The notes: generated by a model from the sequence alone, not told the origin. DNA of 32,563 nucleotides from Betaproteobacteria bacterium (GCA_021413765.1 JAIOPT010000077.1:1-32563), one strand, 5' to 3'; counted from the first letter of the stretch, positions 1-9,499 are shown. Made by a program: numbers and translations.

Positions 1-513
1 TTGCAACACCACGCCGCACATCACCTTATACAAGAAGGGTTAGTATTAGTGCCTGAAGGACGTGGCGTATTCGCGCGGCTAACGGTGGAAGAGAATTTGC
101 AAATGGGTGCATATTGCCGCAATGACAAACCCTCCATTACGCAGGATATGCAGCAAATCTACCAGTTGTTTCCTCGCTTGGCCGAGCGCCAAATGCAATT
201 GGCCGGCACATTGTCCGGCGGCGAACAACAAATGATGGCATTGGGGCGCGCGTTGATGAGCCGCCCCAAACTGTTGATGCTGGATGAACCCAGCATGGGA
301 CTGGCACCGATGATGGTGGCCAAAATTTTTGAAACCATCCGCAACATTTGCGCACAAGGTGTTTCAATTCTGCTGGTTGAACAGAATGCCAAACTTGCTC
401 TCGAAGTGGCGCATCGCGGTTATGTGCTGGAAAGCGGTCTGATTACATTATCCGACAGCGCTGCCAATCTTCTGGGGAGCGCTGTCGTGCGCCGCGCTTA
501 TCTGGGCAGTTAG
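1..513 (+). CDS. livF: Branched-chain amino acid type ABC transporter ATPase (LivF-like), 5'-truncated by window edge
   Basis: C-terminal 170 residues of an ABC ATPase that would power uptake of branched-chain amino acids or similar amides at the inner membrane. The text VPEGRGVF-x-LTVEENL is typical of LivF/UrtE proteins. The ABC signature LSGGEQQ lies at visible residues 71-77, Walker B LLMLDEP at 91-97, and the switch-region text LLVEQNA at 124-130. Walker A and the Q-loop are absent because they lie upstream of the window, and the family is usually about 235 residues. The TTG at base 1 should not be taken as the start. LivF and UrtE cannot be separated without the upstream neighbours. The stop TAG is at 511-513. 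Confidence 0.85.
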   Translation: MQHHAAHHLIQEGLVLVPEGRGVFARLTVEENLQMGAYCRNDKPSITQDMQQIYQLFPRLAERQMQLAGTLSGGEQQMMALGRALMSRPKLLMLDEPSMGLAPMMVAKIFETIRNICAQGVSILLVEQNAKLALEVAHRGYVLESGLITLSDSAANLLGSAVVRRAYLGS

Positions 514-592
514 TTTCTTTAACAGATTGCCTATTGTTGGTACTGCAACGACGCGGAGAATAGTATCCCGACAAAGTGTTGGTACAGCACAT

Positions 593-1000
593 TCAAATGT
601 CAGGCTGTGGACTGTAGTGTGAACCAGGGCTTATCTTGAATTCAGTAAATACCGCTTTTGAATACTCTTCTGCCATAGTCAAATCAAGCTTGCGCAAAAC
701 CTGGTAAATTTCCCGCACCTTTTCCCGCTTACCTTGGAAATAATAAGCCACGCCCATATTAAACCAAGCACTGGCCTTCTCTGGCTCAATACGCACCGCT
801 TCCTCATACGCCAAAATCGCCAGGCCGTACTTTTTTAGATTGCCGTAAGTAATGCCTAAGTTATACCAAGCATCGGCATACTCTGGCTGAAGACGCAGTG
901 CTTGCCGATATGCCTCAATTGCCTCCTCGTATTGTTCAAGATTGTCATAGGATACGCCTTGGGCAAACCAAGCGTTGACATAAAAGTTTTCTGAGTTCAT
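593..1000 (-). CDS. Small tetratricopeptide repeat (TPR) protein
   Basis: A 135-aa protein made almost entirely of three TPR units (about residues 8-41, 42-75 and 76-109), with the usual W/Y-x-x-G-x-x-Y and A-x-x-x-Y/A patterns, for example AWYNLGITYGNLKKY. TPRs form helical hairpins that bind partner proteins, and no partner is evident here. I chose the ATG at 998-1000 because AGGAG lies 5 bases upstream. The reading frame stays open further back to 1075, but without a comparable ribosome site. There is no signal peptide or membrane segment, so it is probably cytoplasmic. It stands alone, convergent with the ABC ATPase gene. It is recognisable only as a TPR protein, so the specific role is unknown. 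Confidence 0.8.
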   Translation of the reverse strand: MNSENFYVNAWFAQGVSYDNLEQYEEAIEAYRQALRLQPEYADAWYNLGITYGNLKKYGLAILAYEEAVRIEPEKASAWFNMGVAYYFQGKREKVREIYQVLRKLDLTMAEEYSKAVFTEFKISPGSHYSPQPDI

Positions 1001-1271
1001 GGTTTCTCCTAGATAGTGCAATATGAGTTCTTTAGTTTCAGGGCAAAAGTATCTGGCCAATTTACAGATTGCCACCCTTCATATTTTTATATTTCAAGAT
1101 CCCAATTTCATTGGTTGTTCAAAATATGATTTTGGATCACAAAATTACTTTGTAATAGCAGCAAAAACATTATGGCATGAGTAGTTCAATACTGATTTTT
1201 AGTATTTTATATTAAATTTTTGTTTGCATTCATCAATTATCTATTTCCCGAGACGAATTTCTACACCGTGG

Positions 1272-1277
1272 TAAAAT
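1272..1277 (+). promoter_or_regulatory. -10 element of rnpB promoter
   Basis: TAAAAT ends 6 bases before the expected mature 5' end of RNase P RNA at 1284, which is the right distance for a sigma70 -10 box. No good -35 hexamer is visible at 16-18 bp upstream, so the element is supported mainly by its position. Confidence 0.5.
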
Positions 1278-1283
1278 CGCTGT

Positions 1284-1634
1284 GAAGCTGGCTAGACAGT
1301 CGCCGCGTCCGCAAGCATGGGCGGGGAGGAAAGTCCGGGCTCCATAGAGCAAGATGCCGGTTAATGGCCGGACACCGTGAGGTGATGAACAGTGCCACAG
1401 AGAATAGTCTGCCTAAGTTCCGCAAGGAAACGGCGATGGTGAAACGGCGGGGTAAGAGCCCACCGCGGACGTGGTAACACGGACGGCACGGTAAACTCCA
1501 TCTGGAGCAAGACCAAATAGGCAGGTAATGACGTGGCTCGCGTCGCCTGCGGGTAGGTTGCTTGAGCGTCAGGTAACGAAACGCCTAGAGGAATGACTGT
1601 CCACGACAGAACCCGGCTTATCGGCTGGCTTCAC
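1284..1634 (+). ncRNA. rnpB: RNase P RNA, bacterial class A
   Basis: Catalytic RNA of RNase P, which removes the 5' leader from tRNA precursors. The 5' segment GAAGCTG-x-CTAGACAGTCGCCGC, the GGGGAGGAAAGTCCGGGCTCC block, GGTAAACTCCATC-x-GGAGCAAG-x-CCAAATAG, and the 3' block TGACTGTCCACGACAGAACC followed by CGGCTTATCGGCTGGCTTCAC match the conserved cores (P4, CR I, CR IV-V) of class A RNase P RNA. The 5' and 3' ends pair (GAAGCTGGC with GGCTGGCTTC-like text) to form P1. About 351 nt is a normal length for proteobacteria. The region has no open reading frame. Ends are estimated from alignment to the E. coli RNA recalled from memory. Confidence 0.97.
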
Positions 1635-1677
1635 TTGATTTCGATACATATTCAAGATTTGATGACCTTGATGGAAA

Positions 1678-1696
1678 CGGCTTTAACAATAAGCCG
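1678..1696 (+). terminator. Possible weak terminator downstream of rnpB
   Basis: A 6-bp inverted repeat, CGGCTT / AAGCCG with a 7-base loop, lies about 45 bases after the end of rnpB. It is followed by A-rich rather than T-rich sequence on the + strand. It is therefore not a convincing intrinsic terminator for rnpB, and is listed only because it is the only hairpin in the interval. Confidence 0.2.
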
Positions 1697-1937
1697 CCGT
1701 AAAAAATATCACTGCCAAAAGAACGCTTCTACCAAGTTTTTGCTTTCATTTGAATGAAACAAAAGCAACCTCAAATACCTTATCCAATTCCGCAGGATTG
1801 ACAGCCCTGCAACCCGCAAAAATATCATAAATAGCTTTAGCCTTTTTGTGCAATCCATTCTTTTTTAAAGAAATTAATGCAACGCCAGCTTTCAGCTCTA
1901 ACTGCTTGTCGCACAAAGAAAAATATTGTTTTATTGC

Positions 1938-1966
1938 TTGACCCAGCCTACATTTTTCAATATAGT
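1938..1966 (+). promoter_or_regulatory. Pmra promoter of the dcw cluster
   Basis: A near-consensus sigma70 promoter: -35 TTGACC at 1938-1943, a 17-bp spacer, and -10 TATAGT at 1961-1966. The expected transcription start is about 1973, some 50 bases before the mraZ ATG. It is the natural main promoter for the long gene chain that follows. The -10 box overlaps the first MraZ repeat by two bases. Confidence 0.8.
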
Positions 1967-1999
1967 GGGCCAGAGTGGGGGAAAGTGGGTTTTTGTGGG
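1965..1999 (+). promoter_or_regulatory. MraZ operator: four GTGGG repeats at 10-bp period
   Basis: GTGGG starts at 1965, 1975, 1985 and 1995, exactly one helical turn apart, each followed by 5 unrelated bases. Direct repeats of TGGG-N with 5-nt spacers are the published binding site of E. coli MraZ, which represses its own dcw operon. Placement between the -10 box and the mraZ start fits autorepression by steric block. Confidence 0.85.
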
Positions 2000-2022
2000 C
2001 AAGCAAGTACAGGGCTGCGATA

Positions 2023-2469
2023 ATGTTTCAGGGAGCTGCACAACTCAGTCTGGATAGCAAAGGTAGGCTCGCGATACCGGCTCGGCATCGCGATATCTTG
2101 CTTGCTCATTTCGCCAGTAAGTTAGTGTTAACTGCTGATGCGGATGGTTGCTTGCTGTGTTATCCGCAGCCCGAATGGCAACCCATACGCGACAAGTTAC
2201 TAAAATTATCCTCTCTTAATCCGCGCATACGCGCACTACAACGCCGCCTGATTGGTTACGCCGAAGATGTCGAAATGGATGCAGCGGGACGCATACTGAT
2301 TTCTCCTGCCTTGCGCAGCTATGCGATGCTGGATAAGCGCGTAATGCTGATTGGCCAAGGCAATAAACTCGAATTGTGGGATGAGTCAAAATGGACAGCG
2401 CAACAGGAAATGGCGTTGTCGTTTGCCCATGGCGAGCTTCCCACGGAACTGGAGGGGTTCACGTTGTGA
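2023..2469 (+). CDS. mraZ: Transcriptional regulator MraZ
   Basis: A 148-aa DNA-binding regulator with two SpoVT/AbrB-like half domains. The diagnostic motifs are DSKGR at residues 11-15 and DAAGR at 86-90, both followed by hydrophobic-x-P text. MraZ forms a ring and binds tandem TGGG repeats to repress the dcw operon. Four such repeats lie 24 bases and more upstream of this gene. I chose ATG at 2023 because the family begins M-F-x-G-x-x-x-L-S-L-D and has about 150 residues. A longer frame from 1975 would run through the operator. The ribosome site is weak (AGGG, 8 bases upstream). First gene of the dcw cluster, overlapping rsmH. Confidence 0.95.
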   Translation: MFQGAAQLSLDSKGRLAIPARHRDILLAHFASKLVLTADADGCLLCYPQPEWQPIRDKLLKLSSLNPRIRALQRRLIGYAEDVEMDAAGRILISPALRSYAMLDKRVMLIGQGNKLELWDESKWTAQQEMALSFAHGELPTELEGFTL

Positions 2470-3425
2470 GTGGTTGCTTATCTCACACGCCAAAATTATT
2501 GCATCAGACAGTTTTATTGCACGAAGCCATTGAGGCATTGCAAATTAAACCGGATGGCGTCTATGTGGACGGCACGTTCGGGCGCGGTGGGCACAGTCAA
2601 CTGATACTGCAAAAGTTGAGCGCGAAGGGTCGTTTGATTGCGTTGGATAAGGATCCTGTGGCTGTAGCTGCGGGGCGGACAATTACTGATCCACGTTTTG
2701 TTATGGTGCACAGCGGATTCGCGCACTTGACCGAGTTGCTGGGCAAACTGGCGATTGAAACAGTGGACGGGGTGTTGCTCGATTTGGGGGTATCTTCGCC
2801 GCAACTGGATGATGAGCAACGCGGCTTCAGCTTCCGTTTCGACGCGCCTCTGGACATGCGTATGGACACCAGCAGCGGACAAACCGCAGCGGAATGGCTG
2901 GCCACCGTAGATGAAAATTTTCTAGGAGAGGTGATACGTGACTATGGCGAGGAACGGTTTGCTACACAGATTGCAAGAGCGCTTGTTGCTGCACGCCAAG
3001 AAAAACCTATTACCAGCACACGTCAGCTCAGTGAAATTATTGCTCAGGCCGTGCGCACACGTGAGCCGGGGAAAAACCCGGCGACACGCACCTTTCAAGC
3101 TATACGGATTTATCTCAACCAGGAACTCGAAGAAATCGCGCGGATTCTCCCGCAATGTGTGGATTGCCTAAGGCCAGAAGGACGTATCGTGGTCATCAGT
3201 TTTCATTCGCTGGAAGACCGTATGGTCAAGCATTTTCTGCGTGACATGGCACAGGGCGATAAGTTACCGCGTAATTTGCCGATTCGCGCTGCAGATATAC
3301 CAAAAGGCAAGCTGCGCCTGATTGGCAAAGCAATTCTCGCCTCGTCGCAGGAAGTGGCAATTAACCCACGGGCGCGAAGTGCGGTGATGCGTATAGCAGA
3401 AAGTGCAGGAGAGGCACATGACTAG
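2466..3425 (+). CDS. rsmH: 16S rRNA (cytosine-1402-N4)-methyltransferase RsmH (MraW)
   Basis: A 319-aa SAM-dependent enzyme that methylates N4 of C1402 in the 16S rRNA P site. The SAM-binding loop [12 protein letters not shown] is at residues 33-44. It is followed by [15 protein letters not shown][10 protein letters not shown] and the C-terminal ISFHSLEDR, all hallmarks of the family. The start is GTG at 2466, which overlaps the mraZ stop as GTGA and has GGAGGGG 8 bases upstream. The frame is open further back within mraZ, but that part has no homology to the family. It overlaps ftsL by 8 bases, so translation is probably coupled on both sides. Confidence 0.96.
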   Translation: MSGCLSHTPKLLHQTVLLHEAIEALQIKPDGVYVDGTFGRGGHSQLILQKLSAKGRLIALDKDPVAVAAGRTITDPRFVMVHSGFAHLTELLGKLAIETVDGVLLDLGVSSPQLDDEQRGFSFRFDAPLDMRMDTSSGQTAAEWLATVDENFLGEVIRDYGEERFATQIARALVAARQEKPITSTRQLSEIIAQAVRTREPGKNPATRTFQAIRIYLNQELEEIARILPQCVDCLRPEGRIVVISFHSLEDRMVKHFLRDMAQGDKLPRNLPIRAADIPKGKLRLIGKAILASSQEVAINPRARSAVMRIAESAGEAHD

Positions 3426-3708
3426 GGTGCCCCTATTGCTCCTACTTATGGTGATCATTTGCGCGCTGAGTGTTGTGACCTCACAAGATAAGGCGCGCAA
3501 ACTGTTTGTGGAATTACAAAAAGAAAAGGACCGCTCGCAGCAGATGGAAGTGGAATGGGGACAATTACAGCTTGAGCAGAGTACCTGGGCGATGCCGGCA
3601 CGGGTGGAGAAAATCGCTGTCGACAAGTTACAAATGCAGGTGCCGAAAAGCCGACAGATCCAATTTATCAATGCTGAAAAGCTGAGTGAATCTTTACCGC
3701 AACCATGA
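3418..3708 (+). CDS. ftsL: Cell division protein FtsL
   Basis: A 96-aa bitopic inner-membrane protein of the divisome. It has almost no cytoplasmic tail: four residues, then a transmembrane segment at about 5-22, then a periplasmic coiled coil ([30 protein letters not shown]) and a short C-terminal segment. FtsL works with FtsB and FtsQ to activate FtsWI septal synthesis. The ATG at 3418 has AGGAGAGG just upstream and lies inside the end of rsmH. Identification rests on position between rsmH and ftsI, size and topology, as the family diverges strongly in sequence. Confidence 0.93.
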   Translation: MTRVPLLLLLMVIICALSVVTSQDKARKLFVELQKEKDRSQQMEVEWGQLQLEQSTWAMPARVEKIAVDKLQMQVPKSRQIQFINAEKLSESLPQP

Positions 3709-5438
3709 GTTACTCCAGCAATATACAGGCCGCAAAGCTTACAACATTACCGCCGTGGCGTTCTCGACTGTTATTTGTGCTGTTGCTATCTGGTATGGGT
3801 GCATTGATCGTACGCGCAGTGTATTTGCAAAGTATCCACAATAATTTCCTGCAGCAGAAAGGGAATGCGAGTTCCAGCCGTGTCATAGACATTAGCGCAC
3901 ACCGCGGCATGATTGCCGACCGTAATGGGGAGCCGCTCGCCATCAGCACACCAGTGGAATCGATTTGGGTCAGCCCGCAAGATGTGGAAGCGACACCAAA
4001 ACAAGTAAATCAGTTAGCGCGGATCATGGGCATGGATATAAAGGAAGTGAAGAGTCGTTTATTCGACACTACGCGAGATTTTGTTTATCTCCAGCGCCAG
4101 TTACCACCTGAACAGGCAGAAAAAATCGTGAAACTGGGCATGCCCGGTGTTTCACTACGGCGTGAATATCGCCGCTATTACCCGGGCGGAGACATAACAG
4201 CGCACCTGCTCGGTTTCACTGACGTGGACGACAACGGTCAGGAAGGACTGGAGCTGGCATTACAAAATCAGCTCGGTGGCAAAACGGGCAGTCAGCGCGT
4301 AATCAAGGATCGCAAAGGCCATATTGTCGAAGACGTCGCCAGCATTCGCACGCCCAAGCCGGGCAGCAATCTGATGCTGAGTATAGACAGCAAAATCCAA
4401 TATTTGGCTTACCGAGAAATAAAGCTGGCGGTCGAACAACATAATGCCAAAGCCGGCTCCATTGTAGTGCTGGACGCTCGCAGTGGCGAAGTGTTGGCGC
4501 TGGCCAATTGGCCAAGTTACAACCCGAATAATCGCGCCAAACCCAGCCTTCAGGTGCTACGCAACCATGCTGTAACTGATCTATTCGAACCGGGCTCCAC
4601 GCTCAAACCGTTCACCGTGGCAGCGGCGCTGGAGACTGGTAACGTGACGCCACAAACCATTATTAATATCGAGAATGGGGTAATGCTAGTCGGCGGACAC
4701 AAAATTCATGACACCCATCCCGAAGAAACACTCACAGTGGCACAAGTGATTCAGAAATCCAGTAATGTAGGCGCGGCTAAAATTGCGCTATCGTTGCCGC
4801 CGGAAAAAATCTGGCAAAGCTTGAACGAAAGCGGCTTTGGTTCGCAGGCCGGCAGTGGCTTCCCCGGTGAAGCCGTAGGTAAATTGCGCGATTATAAGAA
4901 GTGGCGGCCCATTGAGCAGGCCACCCTTTCCTATGGCCACGGCATTTCCGTCAGCCTGTTGCAACTGGCGCGCGCCTATACCATATTTGCCAACCACGGT
5001 GAATTAAAGCCAGTGTCATGGCTTAAGCTGGATACACCCGTGGGCGGCAAAAAAGTATATTCGGATGGCACCGCGCGCGAAGTACTTGATATGCTGGAAC
5101 TGGCAGCTCTGCCAGGCGGCACCGCGCCGTTGGCACAGATCAATGGCTACCGCGTAGCAGGCAAAACTGGTACTGCGCATAAGCTAGAGGGGGGGCGCTA
5201 CATCAATCGTTATATTTCTTCTTTTGTCGGATTGGCGCCCGTATCCAGCCCACGATTGATCGTGGCAGTAATGATCAACGAGCCTAATAACGGCCAGTAT
5301 TACGGCGGGTTGGTCGCAGCACCCGTATTTAGTAATGTGATGGGCGCGACGCTGCGCTTGCTCAACGTGCCTAACGATACACAGCTCGGAAATGTATTAA
5401 TGCCGCCATCTGCCAATATCGTGAAGGAGGAAGTGTGA
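3705..5438 (+). CDS. ftsI: Peptidoglycan D,D-transpeptidase FtsI (PBP3)
   Basis: A 577-aa septum-specific class B penicillin-binding protein, anchored in the inner membrane and acting in the periplasm to cross-link septal peptidoglycan. It has a short cytoplasmic tail, one transmembrane segment at about 21-41 (LLFVLLLSGMGALIVRAVYL), a pedestal domain (HRGMIADRNGEPLAIS), then the transpeptidase domain. Active-site motifs are S298-T-L-K301 (nucleophile Ser298), S352-S-N354 and K487-T-G489. Spacing closely matches E. coli FtsI (S307, S359, K494). Starts as ATGA overlapping the ftsL stop and ends overlapping murE. Confidence 0.97.
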   Translation: MSYSSNIQAAKLTTLPPWRSRLLFVLLLSGMGALIVRAVYLQSIHNNFLQQKGNASSSRVIDISAHRGMIADRNGEPLAISTPVESIWVSPQDVEATPKQVNQLARIMGMDIKEVKSRLFDTTRDFVYLQRQLPPEQAEKIVKLGMPGVSLRREYRRYYPGGDITAHLLGFTDVDDNGQEGLELALQNQLGGKTGSQRVIKDRKGHIVEDVASIRTPKPGSNLMLSIDSKIQYLAYREIKLAVEQHNAKAGSIVVLDARSGEVLALANWPSYNPNNRAKPSLQVLRNHAVTDLFEPGSTLKPFTVAAALETGNVTPQTIINIENGVMLVGGHKIHDTHPEETLTVAQVIQKSSNVGAAKIALSLPPEKIWQSLNESGFGSQAGSGFPGEAVGKLRDYKKWRPIEQATLSYGHGISVSLLQLARAYTIFANHGELKPVSWLKLDTPVGGKKVYSDGTAREVLDMLELAALPGGTAPLAQINGYRVAGKTGTAHKLEGGRYINRYISSFVGLAPVSSPRLIVAVMINEPNNGQYYGGLVAAPVFSNVMGATLRLLNVPNDTQLGNVLMPPSANIVKEEV

Positions 5439-6967
5439 GCTTCCATTCCGACCTCATTACCTCCCTCGGCGTAATGGTCACACGGCTAGTGACGGATAGC
5501 CGCGCGGTTGAGCCAGGCGATACATTTATCGCATACCCCGGCAGCAAAGCAGATGGCCGTCAGTTCATTAAGCAAGCTATCGCAAATGGTGCCAATGCGG
5601 TGATCTGGGAAGCGCGTGGCTTTAGCTGGAACGATGCATGGCAGCTCCCCAATTTGGCAGTTGCCGATCTGCGCCATCATGCCGGAGAAATAGCTGACCA
5701 TGTATATGGCAGCCCTTCGCAAAAATTGTGGGTAGTCGGTATCACCGGTACCAACGGTAAGACCTCTTGCAGCCACTGGATTGCACAATCGTTTTGCGCT
5801 CTGGGCAAAAAAACTGCGCTGATCGGAACCTTGGGCAACGGATTCCAATCTGCTTTACAGCCCACCCTGAACACCACACCCGATGCCATCCGACTGCACG
5901 AATTGTTAGCCAATTATCTCGCACATGGCGCGCAGGCTGTAGCAATGGAAGTGTCCTCTCATGCATTGGAACAGGAACGCGTTAATGGGGTGCAATTCGA
6001 TGTAGCGCTGTTTACCAATCTCAGCCGAGACCATCTCGATTATCACGGTGACATGCATAGCTATGCGGCGGCCAAGCGTCGCTTATTCGATTGGCAACAG
6101 CTTAAATACATTGTACTCAACCTGGATGATGCATTTGGTGCCGAGCTTGCCGAACAACTGCAGGACAAAGGCGTGGAAGTGGTGGGCTACGGCCTAAACG
6201 ACGACGCCTTGGCACTTGCCGAGCGCCTCGGTTTACGCATGGTTTACGGTGGCGCATTGCACATGGATGTGCATGGGCTCAGCCTGCAAATACATTCCAG
6301 CTGGGGTGGTGGTGAGCTGCATAACACACTAATCGGCCGGTTTAATGCTGCCAATCTGTTGGGCGTTATGGCGGTGTTACTGGTGAGCGGAGTGACGTTC
6401 GACAATGCGCTGCACGAATTGTCGAACGTCAGCGCGGTGCCAGGGCGCATGCAAACTTTTGGTGATGGCGGCGATCGCCCCACTGTGGTGGTGGACTATG
6501 CACATACCCCGGATGCACTGGAAAAAGTGTTGCAAGCCGTGCATGAAGTGCTTGGACGTGAACCAGTCGGGACGTGCGGCGGAAAACTGATTTGTGTGTT
6601 CGGTTGTGGCGGCGACCGCGACCGCGGCAAACGCCCGATGATGGGGGCTGTCGCAGCCAAATTGGCGGACGTATCTATTATTACCAGCGACAACCCGCGC
6701 AGTGAAGCGCCGCTCGACATTATCGCAGCCATTGTCTCCGGCATTACATCTGGAAAAAGAAAAACGAACGGTACATATCAAATCATCGAAGATCGCGCCT
6801 CGGCCATCACACAAGCAGTACTCAGCGCGCATGCGGCGGATATCATATTGATTGCCGGCAAAGGGCACGAGTCCTACCAGGAAATCAGGGGTGTGAAATT
6901 TCCATTCAGCGACGCCGAAGTTGCACAGCGCGCGTTATCGGCTTGGCGCGATGGGGGGCGGGCATGA
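5435..6967 (+). CDS. murE: UDP-N-acetylmuramoyl-L-alanyl-D-glutamate--2,6-diaminopimelate ligase MurE
   Basis: A 510-aa cytoplasmic ATP-dependent Mur ligase that adds the third stem residue to UDP-MurNAc-L-Ala-D-Glu. The N-terminal text VTDSRAVEPGDTFIAYPG, the ATP-binding loop G105-T-N-G-K109-T-S, the EVSSHAL-x-Q-x-R-V segment and the D419-N-P-R422 motif are all present. DNPR is the signature for meso-diaminopimelate rather than lysine, indicating Gram-negative type peptidoglycan. The start is GTG at 5435 with a very strong AAGGAGG 4 bases upstream. It overlaps the ftsI stop (GTGA). An ATG 13 codons later is possible but has no comparable ribosome site. Confidence 0.97.
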   Translation: MSFHSDLITSLGVMVTRLVTDSRAVEPGDTFIAYPGSKADGRQFIKQAIANGANAVIWEARGFSWNDAWQLPNLAVADLRHHAGEIADHVYGSPSQKLWVVGITGTNGKTSCSHWIAQSFCALGKKTALIGTLGNGFQSALQPTLNTTPDAIRLHELLANYLAHGAQAVAMEVSSHALEQERVNGVQFDVALFTNLSRDHLDYHGDMHSYAAAKRRLFDWQQLKYIVLNLDDAFGAELAEQLQDKGVEVVGYGLNDDALALAERLGLRMVYGGALHMDVHGLSLQIHSSWGGGELHNTLIGRFNAANLLGVMAVLLVSGVTFDNALHELSNVSAVPGRMQTFGDGGDRPTVVVDYAHTPDALEKVLQAVHEVLGREPVGTCGGKLICVFGCGGDRDRGKRPMMGAVAAKLADVSIITSDNPRSEAPLDIIAAIVSGITSGKRKTNGTYQIIEDRASAITQAVLSAHAADIILIAGKGHESYQEIRGVKFPFSDAEVAQRALSAWRDGGRA

Positions 6968-8424
6968 TGTTGCTATCACAGGCCGCGCAGGTGTTGGGCT
7001 GCGAGCTTGTCGGCCACGATGTATTGTTTACCTCCGTGTCCAGCGATAGTCGAACGATTAATGCGGGCGATCTATTTGTAGCGTTGCAGGGGGAAAATTA
7101 CGATGGCGCTGCATTTGTTGCCAGCGCTACTCAGAGCGGTGCAGTCGCTGCATTGGTAAAAACCACAAGTTATCGGGGCGTTGAGTCCCCATGCCCATTA
7201 CTGCTAGTCGAAGACACGCGCCTGGCATTAGGTCGGCTGGCAGCTCATTGGCGTGCGCAGTTCAAAATTCCCGTGATAGCCGTGACCGGAAGCAATGGCA
7301 AGACCACGGTAAAGGAAATGTTGGCAAGCATATTGCGCGCGGCAACAGGTGATGGTGGTGCAGTGTTAGCAACACTTGGAAATCTCAACAATGACATTGG
7401 TGTGCCACTTACCTTGCTTAAGCTGAGAGCCATGCATCGCTATGCGGTGATCGAGATGGGCATGAACCATATGGGAGAAATTGAATACCTGACCCGGCTG
7501 GCACGGCCGGATGTCGCCATCGTCAACAACGCGGGCAGCGCACACTTGGCCGGTCTGGGTTCGGTGGACGCAGTGGCACGCGCCAAAGGAGAAATTTTCA
7601 TAGGGTTGTCGCCTCAAGGTACCGCAGTCATTAATGCCGATGACGCTTACGCACCACTATGGCGCGAGTTGGCAGACGATCATACGATTATCGAATTCGG
7701 TTTGGAAAAAAATGTGGCGGTACATGCGCAATGGCAGGTGAAGGACTATGGCGTGCATATCGAAGTGAATATGCCACAGGGTAGCTTCAGTGCACAGTTG
7801 CAAGTACCGGGAGAGCACAACGTCCGCAACGCGCTGGCCGCTACTGCTGCAGCGTTGGCCTTACACATACCCTTGCCAGCGATTGTGGCAGGGCTGGAAA
7901 ATTTTTCTGGCGTGACCGCTCGTTTGCAGCGTAAAGCTGCACTGCATGGTGCAATGCTGATAGATGACAGCTATAACGCCAATCCGGCCTCGCTACACGC
8001 CGCGCTCGAGGTACTGGCGCAGAGCGCCGGTAAAAAGATCCTGGTGCTGGGCGACATGGGAGAATTAGGGGAGGACGCCGGACGCCTGCATCGCGAAATT
8101 GGCGCAAAAGCTCTCCGATTGGGAGTGAACCAGTTATTGGCACTGGGCAAATTGACATCTCATGCGGTACGTGAGTTCGGCCCAGGCGCTCGCCACTTTG
8201 AACGCATTGAGGATTTATTAGCAGAGCTGGATAAAAATTTGGATGCTGATAGCACGATACTAGTGAAGGGCTCACGCTTTATGCGCATGGAGCGAGTAGT
8301 GCAGCACTGCACAGAAACAAATAAGGAAAGAGGGGAAAGAAGCAAAGAAGGATCCATGCACAAGCTTCACCAGATTTCCAATCCCCTTAAACGACCGGCC
8401 GAAAGAAACAAAAATGTTACTTAA
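6964..8424 (+). CDS. murF: UDP-N-acetylmuramoyl-tripeptide--D-alanyl-D-alanine ligase MurF
   Basis: A 486-aa cytoplasmic Mur ligase that adds D-Ala-D-Ala to complete the pentapeptide precursor. Visible motifs are [18 protein letters not shown] near the N terminus, the P-loop G109-S-N-G-K113-[31 protein letters not shown] and LGDMGELG. The start ATG at 6964 overlaps the murE stop (ATGA). The catalytic-domain end near [14 protein letters not shown] is followed by a hydrophilic tail of about 40 residues rich in K, R and E. This is longer than usual and reads through what looks like an ancestral spacer up to 11 bases into mraY. Confidence 0.96.
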   Translation: MMLLSQAAQVLGCELVGHDVLFTSVSSDSRTINAGDLFVALQGENYDGAAFVASATQSGAVAALVKTTSYRGVESPCPLLLVEDTRLALGRLAAHWRAQFKIPVIAVTGSNGKTTVKEMLASILRAATGDGGAVLATLGNLNNDIGVPLTLLKLRAMHRYAVIEMGMNHMGEIEYLTRLARPDVAIVNNAGSAHLAGLGSVDAVARAKGEIFIGLSPQGTAVINADDAYAPLWRELADDHTIIEFGLEKNVAVHAQWQVKDYGVHIEVNMPQGSFSAQLQVPGEHNVRNALAATAAALALHIPLPAIVAGLENFSGVTARLQRKAALHGAMLIDDSYNANPASLHAALEVLAQSAGKKILVLGDMGELGEDAGRLHREIGAKALRLGVNQLLALGKLTSHAVREFGPGARHFERIEDLLAELDKNLDADSTILVKGSRFMRMERVVQHCTETNKERGERSKEGSMHKLHQISNPLKRPAERNKNVT

Positions 8425-9499
8425 ATTCGCGCAATGGTTATCGCAATATATCAGCGCATTCAGCGTATTCAGCTATATCACACTGCGCGCCGTGCTTGCA
8501 GCAATGACTGCGTTGTCTATTTCCTTCCTAGTCGGACCGATGATGATACGCAAGCTGACTGCCTATAAAATAGGCCAAGCGGTACGGGATGACGGTCCGC
8601 AGACGCATCTGGTAAAAGCTGGCACGCCAACAATGGGTGGCGCGTTAATTCTCACCTCGATAGCCATCACCACGTTATTGTGGGCCGATCTGAGTAATAA
8701 GTATGTATGGGTGGTGTTGCTCACCACATTGAGTTTCGGCGCGATCGGCTGGGTCGATGACTATCGCAAAGTGGTTCATCACAATCCCAAGGGGTTATCT
8801 GCCAAAGTCAAAATATTCTGGCAATCCATCATTGCGGTGATCGTAGCGGCGTACCTATGGCAGCACGCCAGCCTGCCGGCGCATACCGAACTTATCGTGC
8901 CCTTCTTCAAACATCTGGTATTTCCGCTGGCAGCATTCACTTTCATTCTGCTGGCCTACCTGGTTATCGTTGGCACCAGTAATGCAGTCAATTTGACCGA
9001 TGGTCTGGACGGCTTGGCGATCATGCCCACGGTGATGATCAGCAGTGCGCTGGCGATCTTCGCTTATGTTGCGGGTCATGCAGTGTTCGCCAAATATCTT
9101 GGCATGCCACATGTTCCTGGCGCGAGCGAATTGGCGGTGTTCTGCGGCGCAATTGCGGGCGCGGGGTTGGCTTTCTTGTGGTTTAACGCTTATCCGGCAG
9201 AAGTGTTCATGGGAGACGTAGGCGCGCTGGCGCTGGGCGCCGCGCTCGGCACGGTGGCAGTGATCGTGCGTCAGGAAATCGTGCTGCTCATCATGGGTGG
9301 GGTGTTCGTGCTGGAAACGCTGTCGGTGATCATCCAGGTGGCTTCTTTCAAACTTACAGGCAAGCGTATCTTTCGCATGGCACCACTCCATCATCATTAT
9401 GAATTGAAGGGCTGGAAAGAGAATCAAGTAGTTGTTCGGTTTTGGATTATTTCGATGATGTTGGTATTAATTGGATTAACGACACTGAAATTACGATGA
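8414..9499 (+). CDS. mraY: Phospho-N-acetylmuramoyl-pentapeptide transferase MraY
   Basis: A 361-aa integral membrane enzyme with about ten transmembrane helices. It transfers phospho-MurNAc-pentapeptide to undecaprenyl phosphate, giving lipid I on the cytoplasmic face. Conserved features are DDGP-x-TH near residue 60, TPTMGG at 71-76, the catalytic aspartates D115-D116 in [19 protein letters not shown], and the histidine-rich [11 protein letters not shown] loop. Length is normal for the family. The ATG at 8414 lies inside the murF tail, and the end overlaps murD by 4 bases. Confidence 0.97.
   Translation: MLLKFAQWLSQYISAFSVFSYITLRAVLAAMTALSISFLVGPMMIRKLTAYKIGQAVRDDGPQTHLVKAGTPTMGGALILTSIAITTLLWADLSNKYVWVVLLTTLSFGAIGWVDDYRKVVHHNPKGLSAKVKIFWQSIIAVIVAAYLWQHASLPAHTELIVPFFKHLVFPLAAFTFILLAYLVIVGTSNAVNLTDGLDGLAIMPTVMISSALAIFAYVAGHAVFAKYLGMPHVPGASELAVFCGAIAGAGLAFLWFNAYPAEVFMGDVGALALGAALGTVAVIVRQEIVLLIMGGVFVLETLSVIIQVASFKLTGKRIFRMAPLHHHYELKGWKENQVVVRFWIISMMLVLIGLTTLKLR

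Larger units (their letters stand above)
1746..2006 (-). pseudogene. Possible 86-codon gene or remnant antisense to the mra promoter
   Basis: An open frame of 86 codons with no ATG. The only usable initiator is a TTG at 2004-2006, which lies inside the mraZ promoter-leader region. The central text (LELKAGVALISLKKNGLHKKAKAIYDIF) looks like a helical repeat protein and the composition is coding-like. No ribosome-binding site suits the TTG, and the first 20 codons would be read through the MraZ operator. I think it is the C-terminal remnant of a helical protein whose upstream part has been lost, or a chance frame. I do not recognise the family. Confidence 0.3.

Noticed and set aside
5486-7617. 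Several minus-strand frames of 60-160 codons across murE and murF.
   Set aside because: They lie wholly within strongly supported Mur ligase genes, have no ribosome sites and no recognisable motifs. They are shadows of GC-rich codon usage.
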